Source: Marsupella aquatica
Taxonomy: Eukaryota; Marchantiophyta
Direction of reading: 5' to 3'
Length of the DNA stretch: 64,000 nt
Assembly (NCBI GenBank): GCA_973895155.1
Contig: OZ316899.1
Coordinates: forward strand, 11,408,001-11,472,000
Below, in pieces: positions 9,890 through 20,246 of this stretch (position 1 is the first letter of the stretch; each line of letters begins with the position of its first letter). The notes beneath the pieces were generated by a model that did not search any database, had not been told where the DNA came from, and worked only from the letters and a program-made list of their open reading frames with translations. The position numbers were made by a program, and so were the translations under genes.

Positions 9890-12498
9890 GTGGCGAGAGC
9901 GAAGCTGGGGAACAGGTGCGGGATCCACAACCGGTGGAGCCACCTGTTGACCAGATGGTGGGTCTAATCCTGTCCTACCCCCTGACCCACTAGATGCACC
10001 GCTAGGCACGGTAGAAGTCCCACCAATCCCTGACAAAGCTGAGTGAAAGGAGGCCTCGCCCCCCCGGCAGACCTACTAGAGTGATGAGAGGCTGCGGCTG
10101 CGGATGATGCATGTGGCCCATGCCGTGCTGTACTGCCACCTGACTCACAAGATGGCGCTAGACCCCTAGAGCCACCATCGTCCAAGTCACCACTGCCTCG
10201 ACAAGGGGGGCTAGGTGCAGCAGATACTCCTCGACGAGGGGGGCTAGGTGCACCAAATACTCCTCGACGAGGGGGGTTAGGTGCAAAGCATACTCCTGAG
10301 CGATGGTGTGGGCTTGCACCACCTCTACTACCCCCTGAAGGCCCCGGTCTTGCAGCCCGCAATGCTCCCCGTGACTGATGAGAGCTCACACCATCAACAG
10401 CATGTGACCCACCTCCCCTCCCTCCCAATGTGAGGGTAACATGAGGTATCTGGGCAGTAGGGGCAACTCTAGGAACAGTCTGGGCAACTATAGGAACAGC
10501 CCAGGAAACTCTAGGAATAGTCGCGGTAGCTCTAGGCTCCCTCTGCAACCCTGCCTCAAATGCTGAGTCCTCATCATCTGACTCCCCAGACCCCTCCTCC
10601 TCCTCCTGCACATTACAATTAATTCTATAAAGTAAGGAACTTGGTCAAAACTCTACAAATGTAGCAGTGCTCTAGCTAAGCAAAACATTGTCCCAACTTA
10701 GGTAGGGGGAGGGAACAATTACCTCTCCCAGCTCATCCTCAATCTGTCGCTTTAGAGCACGGGGTCCATCCCTTGCTGCTAGTTCCCTCTCTTTTGGATC
10801 AATGGGACGACCATACTCCCTCTCTTGACATTTCAAAATTAAAAGACCACTTCAGCACAATAAATTTAGTTTCAACCATAAAATCCACTCCCTCTACCAA
10901 ACTTCTCCCTCTCAAAACTCTATGCCTTCTATAACTTCTATAACTTACTTAACCCCTAGCAAATACTCTAAACCCTAAAAAAATCACCAGTGAACTCAAG
11001 AAGGGGTCCATTCCAGAATTTCATGCAAGTCAAGCATCCCTATCCTATGCAATCAAAAAAACCCTAAACCCTACCCGTTTTAAACAAAATAAACCCAAAT
11101 TCACTCGAAATATACTCGTTCCGATGCAGCATCCAATATGGATTCTATCGGACTGCTATTGGACCCCTCATCCACTAAATTTGAATGTTACTATGTCCGA
11201 TGCGGGTTCCGATGCGGGTTACAACGAACAAACATCGGACTTAACAGTCCCGAGAGCAAAACAAGGGGGATCGGAACGTGATAAAGCAAAACGGGACAAC
11301 CAAAATGTTCACTCTTCGCAAGAGAAGTCAGGTGGTCAAGGAGAGGAGCAAGGGAGGAGGGAGCTAGGAGGGAGGAGCCACTTACAAACTCGGCCTTCAA
11401 TTGATTGGAGCCGCCTTGCCCCATCCGGTGAGTCACAATGGGCCTCTCTTCTACTCGCTTCAATGCTGCTATGATGTTTGCAGGAGGTTTTTGAAGTCTT
11501 GCTGCTTGAGCTGCCCACTGTCGAAGGTTCAGTTGGAGGGGGGCCATGTCAATATCCTCCCCGGCAGCTCGCTTTTCTTTTGCAATCCTGATTTTGTTGT
11601 CCCAATGTCATCTCTTTAGCCAGGCTCGAACAGAGAGCTCCTCCTCAAGCCAAGCTGTCCATGCATCCTGGGGAATCACATTTGGACACTGGTGCTCCCT
11701 GACCACCTCTGCATCTATTGGCAAATCAGTAAGGTAATCCCTCATCTTCTCCCGCACATGATTCCTTGCATCTGAAATAGAGGCTGAAATTCAACTGTTT
11801 AGAAATCTGTCTTCAAGGTGGGCTCCGTTCTTGAATCTTTCTTTGATCTGCTCCCGAACCCTGGTCCTCTCCTCTGTTTTCTTACCCCAGTAGTCTAGTG
11901 GCCCAAAATTTGCCCTCACAACCTGCAAGAATTGGCTGCGGAACAAATTGTAGCTCCTAGGCATTGGAGCCCCACCTGAATTGATAGCCAGCTCAGGTTG
12001 CAGAGCCCTCTCAGCCTCCCTTCGCCTTTGCTCCTCAACTCGCAGCCTCTCTGCCTCCCTAGCTTCTCTTTGAAGCTTTTTCTCCCTTTTCTGAGGAGAG
12101 AGAGCCTCCTCACCATTTGCCCTAGCCCTCTCCGCCTCCTTTCTCTTCTTCCTTGCCTCTTTCTCTGCTGCGAGGCCTGCTGCAGCAGCCTTCTCTGCCT
12201 CACCTTTTGAGGCATCAAGCAAAACCTGAAGCACCGGGACTACTCTTGCTGCATCCTCCACTGAAAGCCCTGCCTTGGCCACAAACAACTCCCTCATTAT
12301 CTCCTCATATGGCCGGGATGGCCCAGCCCCGTCTCCCCCATCACCCGATCCTCCTTCCCCCACCATCTCTCCTCCTTCCCGAGCTCCTCCCCTCTCGGCC
12401 TTAGAAAATTTTCTGAAATGACTGATGTGCGAAGGAAGCCCCGTAGTGTGCGCCTTCGCAAGCGCATCGGGATTTATGGATTTCAAATTTTGAATCAA
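9890..12498 (-). CDS. CACTA second gene, TNPA/Ptta-like (transposon DNA-binding protein), damaged
   Basis: One frame runs from about 12498 to 11386 and is broken only by two TGA codons (11791-11793 and 11608-11610). It ends at a GTAAGT donor (11385). Further coding exons follow near 10826-10724 (REYGRPIDPKERELAARDG) and from 10605 leftward (EEEEGSGESDDEDSAF). The 5' part is rich in Glu/Lys/Arg/Ala and probably forms a long helix. The middle has a Trp-rich block (DAWTAWLEEELSVRAWLK) followed by a basic segment and THRMGQGGSNQ, much like the conserved region of plant Ptta/En-Spm proteins. Those proteins bind subterminal repeats and assist TNP2. The last exon is Pro/Gly/Ser-rich and repetitive. 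The exact start and stop are uncertain. Confidence 0.6.
10195..10300. repeat. 33-bp tandem repeat (3 copies) in the last exon
   Basis: Three adjacent units around CTCGACGAGGGGGGCTAGGT, encoding a repeated PRRGVF/PCRGS-type Pro/Arg-rich segment on the minus strand. Confidence 0.75.
11115..11275. repeat. Internal TCCGAT repeat cluster in an intron
   Basis: About six TCCGATG/ATCGGAC units lie inside the intron of the minus-strand CACTA gene, about 2.1 kb from the left terminus. They match the subterminal motif. Confidence 0.65.
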
Positions 12499-12670
12499 GT
12501 CCGATTGTTTCTGCTTCGGAACGTCCGTAGCGTATAGTATTGAATGTCAAATCAGACCTTCCGATGCGTGTTGCATCGGACCCCTCCTCCGGCTTGTTAT
12601 TCCTTGCTTTTATGAAGTGTGATACGTTGGAAACGGTATCGGACCCCTCGTGTAATGTTATCGGATAGGG
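12490..12670. repeat. Internal TCCGAT repeat cluster at the 5' end of the TNPA-like gene
   Basis: Units include TCCGATTG, TCCGATGCG, CATCGGACCCC, TATCGGACCCC and TATCGGATAG. The position just upstream of the minus-strand gene suggests self-regulation by the repeat-binding protein, as in Spm; that is inference. 12671-13371 holds no supported gene. Confidence 0.6.
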
Positions 12671-13371
12671 GGTTAAGTAGGGCTTATGTAGGGGTCATGT
12701 AGGTGTATGTGGGAAGGACCGGTTGTATTAACATTTAATCGTCATGTATGTTTGAATCAGGTTTTATAGGGCCATACATGTAGACACATACCGCAGGGGG
12801 TTGGCAACGGTGTCATGGATGTGATATATCGACCTTCTTGCAATTTTGGGGTTTGTACCTGAATCCATATTTTTTTGTGATATACTTTGGTTATCCATGT
12901 TCAATTTGCTAATATTTGTCTTTGGGTTTGATGTGCAGTACCTTGGTTTTGAAGGGGTGGTTAGGTTTTTGTAGGGTGTTAGCTAGGTAGGTTATTTTGC
13001 AATGCACTATGCATAGTGTGAGACCGCGCATCCAAAAGGTATGATGCCCCATCCATTTATTCCTTGATCCTTTAGGCTATTTCAGGTTTGGCATGCAAGT
13101 TTTTATCATATGTGCTTGAGCTTGTTTTCGGCAATTGTAGATCATGCATGCTCATTATGAAAATGTCCACCTTGCAGAGATTTTGGATATCCCCACACTT
13201 TGTGTGTAGAGAATACGGCCTAGTAGGCACGGCAGAGCGCGGGTATCATTGAGGTATAACAAGTGTTGTATATATGTCTCTCATTCAATTGTTTTTCTAG
13301 ACATAAATATTTGTCTTGCTGGTTTTTTTCTTCATCCAACATATTGTCATGGTTGTATGATATATATGCAG

Positions 13372-14675
13372 ATGTCTGCTTCCGATAGTTCCACATCGGA
13401 TTCAGACTCAGACACGAGCTTGTCTGAGGAGGAGGTTCCTCCACCCCCTCCTCCAGACCAACCTCGTGCTCAGCCACTAGGGTCCATACCTTGTTGGTGT
13501 GTGAGATGTAAGGGACTTGTGGTTCGACATGCCTGGGAGACTTGTGAGCACATCAAAAACTATGGTCGCCACGAGGGTGATACACCAGGGTATTTGCCTA
13601 GCCAGGTAATAAATACGTCCCTCCTTCATTCCATGAAATTCCAATAATTAGTCCACAAATGCTAAATTACTTTACATCTAAACAACAATTCATGTATTGA
13701 TTTGTGTCAAATCATTGTTTGTTGAAATAGGTGCCTCGTAGACCCCCACCTCCTCTGGTTGATAATGCTATGTGGTTGGAAGGGTTTCTAGCAAGGGCTA
13801 GTGAGTTGCTTGCATCTACCCTTGCCCATCCACCTCTTAGTCCCCCTGCTCCTATCCCCACACATGCGCATGTAGACGAGGATGCACCGGTCTCTCGACC
13901 CAAGGAAATGGATACTAGGGTCCTACGTACACGTTCACGGTCTCGCAGACGTAGACGACAATATGAACCGGTGGAGCAGGTAGAGAATCGGGAGGAGGCG
14001 TTACGTAGTGATCGACTAGCCGGAAATGGAGATTATATTTGTGTTGAGGGCCGGTTTGGACTATCTTATCTCACTGGTAGGGCTGCTGATGTTTGGAAGG
14101 ACTTTTCTCCTAGTCTCTTCAAATTTCCAGATTTCATTCATACTGATGAACCAGTTGACATATGGGGTCGGCCTTGGATAGTGAAGGCATCCTCTATTGG
14201 TGCTGATATAGGATATGGTCTATATGCTTTGGAGGACATTGTGGTCCCTCCAAAGCCATGGAGACGTGGATATGACGGAGAGCACCTTTTCCCTTACATT
14301 GGGGCTGTATATAATGCAAAGAGTTGGAAGACTTTGTTGCGTCAACACCCAAGCTGGGGGGTGTACGCCTTGAGGATGGACTCAGACCCAGATGAGGTTT
14401 TGACTAGGCCGTGGCATTGTAGGATGATTGATGGTGACCCTATTCGGAATGGTAATTTAGCAGGGTACATCAATAGTACAACGGGTAGAGGTAGAGATTT
14501 TGAGGCTAATGTAGAGTGGATCCAAATTTTTGGCCCTCCTAGAGATCCGTATTTTGTGAAACATATGGATGACCATATCATGACAGTAGCCATTAGGACT
14601 ATTAGAGCCGGTGAGGAGATATTGTGTGAGTATGAGTGGGACGCCCCAAAATTGTCCCTACGTTGCCGTCCATGA
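13372..14675 (+). CDS. SET-domain protein encoded inside the CACTA element
   Basis: Two exons: 13372-13605 and 13731-14675. The intron 13606-13730 is GTAATA ... ATAG, phase 0. Exon 1 is Ser/Asp/Pro-rich and then has a CWCVRC ... TCEHIKNYGRHEG segment that recalls the Cys/His transposase-associated domain often preceding TNP2. Exon 2 starts with Pro-rich and Arg-rich stretches, then shows a SET-like order: SSIGADIGYGLYALEDI, PYIGAVYNAKSW, DGDPIRNGNLAGYINST, ANVEWI and finally RAGEEILCEYEWD (like the GEELxxDY end of SET domains). SET domains transfer methyl groups to protein lysines, usually histone tails. The classical NHxCxPN motif is degenerate, so activity is uncertain. The frame is open and intact over both exons and sits directly upstream of TNP2 on the same strand. 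Confidence 0.62.
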
Positions 14676-16024
14676 TAGTATGTTGAACTTACATGCATGT
14701 AAATCTTACATTGAATTAATGAGATTCATGATGATTTATATATATATATATATTGATGATTGTAATGAGATTAATGTTAATGAGATTGCATTGATGTTGT
14801 ATGATAGAATCAATATGTACAATCTGATATTGGGGTCATATTACGAGCTATGCGACAACACATTGTTGAGGCCATGGTGGCCAACCATGGGCATGATGGA
14901 GGGATGCAGGAGGATGATGTACAACATGAGGGTGATAATCCTACTCAAGCACATCTGGATGAGGAGAGGGCCATGGATGAGCTCATGGACAAATTTTATG
15001 ATGATGATGTTGATATTGGTATGGAGGATATGGGTACAACTAATGACAACACCACTCATCCAGGACCTTCTAGGGGGGGACAGAACAAGGATTGGGAGGA
15101 GGCTCAACGTCATGCTTGTACTCGCATATTTGAGGGTAGCACCTTATCTCGGCTCTCCGCAATAATGTTGTTGCTGAATGTGCAGCAAAGACATGGGGCC
15201 AGCAACCTACTTTTGGATGATGTTTTTCGTACCTTGCATGATCATATTTTGCCACCAGGCAATACCATGCCAACCTCTTGGAAGGAGGCAAAACAAGTGT
15301 TGAAGTCCATTGGTCTCAAGTATGTAGTGATACATGCATGTGTGAATGATTGCATTCTTTTTAGGGGGGAGCATGAGAATGCAACTGCATGTCCTAAGTG
15401 TGAGAAGCCACGCTACCGTGATGACATGTTGATAGGGAAGGTGCCTCCAAAGGTTATGCGATACTTTCCTCTCATCCCCCGATTGCGACATCAGTACCGT
15501 TGTGCAGAGTTAGCTGAGTACATGGTATGGCACTCAAAGAATCATTCTGATATGGCTACGAACTCTAGTGCCATGCGGATGATGGTTGACTCTCCTGCCA
15601 ATCGATTTGTTGAGGGCAGATGGGGGGAGTTCACCACTGAACCACGACATGTTCGACTTGGCTTGGCAGCTGATGGTATCAGCCCTTTTGCATTGGTGGG
15701 TAAAGCAAAACCATATTCAGTATGGCCAGTAGTTTTGACTAACTACAATATCCCTCCATGGATGGCCATGAAGAAAGGTCATTTACTGCTCTCCATGATC
15801 ATCCCAGGTCCTAAGCAAGTGTGGCACGGTTCCCAAGTCCTCTAACACCGAGAACTACCCTCAACCGATCATAAACCACTTGGTTATGTCGGTCCTCTTT
15901 CCTTACGGCAGCTATTTAGCTTGGAAACGCGATACTCTCCTTGGGTCCACACTTACCGGACCGATTCTTTCACTGGGCTTGTGAATTGTGCACAACTGAG
16001 ACACCTAATTCCTCTTTAACTTCT

Positions 16025-16058
16025 TCAGGTATATTTGTATTCTGCCCCCGGAATGTAC
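16025..16058 (-). promoter_or_regulatory. Conserved LTR 3'-end motif (hairpin plus ATACCT), A2 copy
   Basis: Minus strand: ATTCCGGGGGCAGAATACAA followed by ATATACCTGA. It is about 240 bases before the LTR 3' end. The same motif recurs in families A and C. Confidence 0.5.
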
Positions 16059-16725
16059 CTCTACGGCTTAATTTCTTAAGCCGGCTGAAGGTCTTTTTCA
16101 GACTGACTCAACCCACACTTCACCGACTAACACTCTCAATCCTCACTGTTCTCTCAGAGTTTGATTTGGGCAGTCTCCAATCAAGGCAATGCGATTGTAT
16201 TTTGCTCAACAGTTCACCCTATCTGACTTTAATCGATCAAGCAACAGATATCATAACACTCAACTTCTTGGATGGCAAGAATCTGCGAACTATGCAACGA
16301 AGCCAACTCAATTCAAACAATTGCTCAGAAATCCAAGGGAACTGGTGGTTTACTGATACCCTGCGGTCTAGATTTAGCCGAGAGCTTCCTGTGTTTACAA
16401 CAATACAGATTAACACTAAAGCCTTGACTAAGAAAAAGCCCCTGAAACCATGCTGCCCAGGTTTTTATCCTTGCAGCGATTTCAAAAACAACAACAGAGA
16501 TCCTAACCACCACACATGGCCTTCCACCGCGATAATCCAAAAAAAAACTATCACCTAAAAACTTGAATAGCCCGGAACCCTGTGTGAACCGAGCATCTAC
16601 TACTATCTAAGCCGACAAGGCGCTACTTGCCCTATCCCATCCTACAACGGCCGCGCCCTTCTGGCCCAAGCCCTTCTCCTTCCGCCACGTCCTCCTTCCA
16701 ACCGATGACTGGCCCTCCTTAATTG

Positions 16726-19700
16726 TCAGATGACCGGGGGTAAGTCTGAATCTTCCGACTCTGCACCTTCTCCTGCCATCGGCCCCGGCCCGACCCCTTC
16801 GGCTTCTGTTTTGCCGGCCCCGGCATCGGTCTCGGCATCGGCATCTGCATCTGCATCCGCATCCTCCTGGGAAACGGCTTGGAGAGCCTTTGCCTTAACT
16901 TCCTCAATCCAAGCCTTTTCCCTGATGCGCTCGGTCTCGATAACCCACGGTTTCATGTTCTGTGTGTCCATAGAAGCAGTACCATCGTCTAAACCTGTTA
17001 CCACAGCTCCAAGTTGATCCGCAGTACTTACCTCTACCACCGCTGCCTTCAGGGCCACAGTACCACAAATGTGAGCAGCCATGCTCTCGACTTCCTCTGG
17101 AGTGGCTTTAAGGGTTTTAACTTTATTATCGCCTGGCCCCATGAACGTCTTTGCTAAGTCTGCCACCAACTGCATGGCTTTGCCCCCAGTCACACTTGAC
17201 AACAGAGAGCTTGGCTTCGGCTTCGGCTTCACTATATTTCCGCCTACCATACTACTGTCGGGAAGCCTTTCAGTTGGTGACCCATATCCCGCTTCGGCAT
17301 ACTTCTTCAATTTCTGCGTTTGATTGTCGGCACGCCTCTGCAGCCCGATCATCTTATCCTTGGCATCCTCCAATTCTTGAGATACGTCTTCAACTTCATC
17401 GTTAAACCGTAGTATCTCGGCCTTGGCCGTCTTCAACTCCTCATTTAAGATCTGCACGATCTCCAACTCTTGCTTAGCTACGGTTGCTTTCAAGGAGTCG
17501 TTGATACCTTCCAGTTTTGTGACCTCGTTCGTCCATGCCTGCTTTGTCCTGGTTAGCTCCTCCTGAAGCTCCTTGCGTATCTGTTGAACCCGGTTTAGGT
17601 GATCATTGGCCGCCGTGCACATGGCGTCATCATGCTTTTCACGCATGGTCTCCAACCGGTCGAGTAACTTATCATACTTCCTTTGGGCTTCTACCAAGGC
17701 CTTTTCGCTCTGGGTGGCCTGCTCCTTAGCCGTCTTTCTGAGCCTCTCAACTTGGCGATTTAAACCCTGTACCTCTACTTTTGAATCGGCTAACTCCAGC
17801 TCTATCTTTGTCAACTTTTCCTTGATCTGCTGGTTATCCAATTGGTAGTTTTCAATTGGTTGTTTGCCACATCCAATTCCTGCTGCCTAGCCAAGAGATC
17901 CTACTGAGTTGGTTGAGAAGACTTCATCTTAGCAACTTTGGCCTCCATGGAGCAAAGCCGAGCAATTACTTCCTCCTTCAATCGCTCCAATGTCATTGCC
18001 TCCTCCAGTCTCGTCTGATCAGCCATTTCTTTTCTAAGAAATGGCCCGGATTCCAACTCGTTGCCGAAGATTTCTAAGGCTAAGAGTCCACACATGTCTC
18101 CATACTCCTTAGCCTGATTTCTTGCATAGTTTGACCTCCCAGGTGATACTGGCATCTGCCATCGAGGTCGTCTCTCCCAAGCTTCAGCCCGTAATTGGTC
18201 AAAGTTAGTGAGAGGTTCGGCTTGCCTCTCACTAAGCCGTCTTATTCCTTCTGGCCACTCACCTCCTGGTAGCTGGCATCCGTGTTCTGCATTCCGGGCC
18301 CCCCACTCCTTAATCTTCTCATGTAGCCCGGCTTCAGCTTCCTTCATCTTGTCGAATTCCAATGGCGTCACATCTGGTGGAGGAGATTCTGGCATTTTCT
18401 GGTCCTCCGGTTTGCCATAGAAGACCGCGGGAAGTCTTCTACAAAACCTTCCCATCGTTCTAACTCCTGGGACCGGCCTCTCCCCATGATTGACATAGTC
18501 GTCGTCATAATCATCCACATTGACCTGACTACCTAACATGCCGGCCTCTCCTCCAAAGCCCCCAATCTCCTCTTCTGAAAATTGTTGGGCTGCAACTGGT
18601 TGACCTTCCACCACAGATTCGTTCACTTGGGCTCTGTTAGAAGCTTTTACAACCGGCCTCTCCTAGCCTTGGCTTACCTCCTCGTCTATCTTCGAATCCA
18701 TTCGCTCGTCATATTTCTTTCTCTCTTCGGCAGTCATCTTCCTCTCGACCAACTGGATGCCTGCATATGGATTATTGCGAGTAGGCCGGCGTAACGGATT
18801 TCTCACTACATCATATGTTACTACCTCTGGCTCCTTGATAGGGGAATGCTCCCGTTCTCGTGTTGCCTGTGTTGCCGACCTCCTCCCGTGGCGTCGTATG
18901 TTTAGAGGCTCCTCGTCCTCCTCCACTTCCTCAAGTGGTGCAATGATCTGCATCCGCTCCTATATAGGCAACACTGGTGCAAAAGACTGGCTTCTTGCAT
19001 AACGGCAAAGCAATTGCAGATGGTACCCTAGTCTGGATACCGCTCCCTCCCCAATGCTCTGCTTCTCTTCGTTTAATGCCTTCTTTAACTACATTAAGAG
19101 ATAGCCGTTGTAGTCTCGGCTTGCATCGATATTCTCTACCAAAAATACCTGGGCTTTGCCGATTTCTGCTCTCAACAAGGTACAATGCAATGTGACTCTC
19201 AAGAAATCAATCAGCTGCCCTATATGTGGGTTGGTACATTGATTCCTAAAAAACCCATTCTTAGTGGAAGGCCCTGGAAATGACCTGAACTGGTCGTCCG
19301 GCAACGTCTTCCTCTGCTCCACCTTTGTTTTCCTTCCTGTTGGTAAAGCGAACACGGCTTCGATAAGCGCAGGAGTTAATTCGAACACCTTTCCATACAG
19401 CAGCGTTGTGTTGGAAGAAGCCTCCCAGCATCCCACAAAGTCCAACAGATCCTCATCCGGTATGTCTACCATTCTCCAGGGCAACCTGATAAAGCCCTCC
19501 AACCCAGTGTCATTCATATATCCTGCATATTTGTTATCCTGAATGGCACTGAAGACCTCATCCTCATCTCTTGCGAACTGTAATTGTAAATCGGCAGGTA
19601 ACCTGTTCGCCCACCCTGTCATGTTTTTATCTTCTATAGCCCGATCTCTAATTGGCCTGGATTCCATCTTGATTGGTCTCTCTGACCTAGTTCGCTTTGC

Positions 19701-20246
19701 TGGAGTTGTAGATGCCGAACCTCCCTTGCGCTTCATCTCTTCAGTGCTTGAATACTCCCCAAGAATAGCTGCCTTCGTCCACTTTGCAGTGTGACCCTTC
19801 AATTCCCAAAGTGGTTGCCCGGCGTTCTTGATTGCCTCCTTGATCCCCACGACCTTATTCTCCCAAATTAGCAATTTGTCAAGCTTCGCACTGGTGGGTG
19901 TCTAGGAGAACTTTTCCAATACCTCCTCCGTATCTACGAATGCCAATTTGTGAATTCCCCACAATCGCGCAAGCTCTGCTCGTTCTCTGGCTGCGCGCTC
20001 TGGCTCAACGTCTTCATACGTAGGTATCAGCTGCCTTGCTTCTTCAAGCAAACAACCCCAAAACTTCCCTGCCTGATTCACCGTGTTCATTCCACCGAAT
20101 GCCAAGAACCTGCGCAATTTCTCAAACCACCTCCCCCGTTCGATCGGCAGCTGATTCGCTAGGTTGATCGAACAAGCAATTGCACTAGTGTACAAAGTGT
20201 CGGTCCCCTCCTTACGAAGCCGCCTCCTGATGGCTTGCGTGATCAA
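16726..20246 (-). pseudogene. LTR-borne ORF of A2: plant-mobile-domain-like region plus coiled coil, decayed
   Basis: Minus-strand pieces 20246-19902, 19874-19089, 18953-18663 and 18626-17901 lie in one frame. They are separated only by TAG codons (19902-19904, 19089-19091, 18960-18962, 18663-18665, 17901-17903). After one frameshift the rest runs 17841-16726. The layout matches the family-A ORF: an N-terminal block with the FWGCL motif (here FWGCLLEEA), a globular block (LTPALIEAVFALPTG, then IDFLRVTLHCTLLRAEIGKA), a Pro/Glu-rich linker and a long heptad-rich coiled coil. It resembles the extra ORFs seen in some plant Tat/Athila-type gypsy elements. Function unknown; no nuclease, RT or protease motif is present. 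Confidence 0.65.

Noticed and set aside
11386-11793. A 24-bp intron in the TNPA-like gene (GTTGAA ... TTTCAG)
   Set aside because: Too short to splice; the frame is continuous through it apart from one TGA, which is better read as a mutated CGA.
14611-15165. 184-codon plus-strand frame overlapping the start of TNP2
   Set aside because: Methionine-rich shadow of the TNP2 frame with no domain.
16726-17841. A host myosin- or kinesin-like coiled-coil gene
   Set aside because: It lies inside the A2 LTR and matches the coiled-coil part of the family-A LTR ORF.
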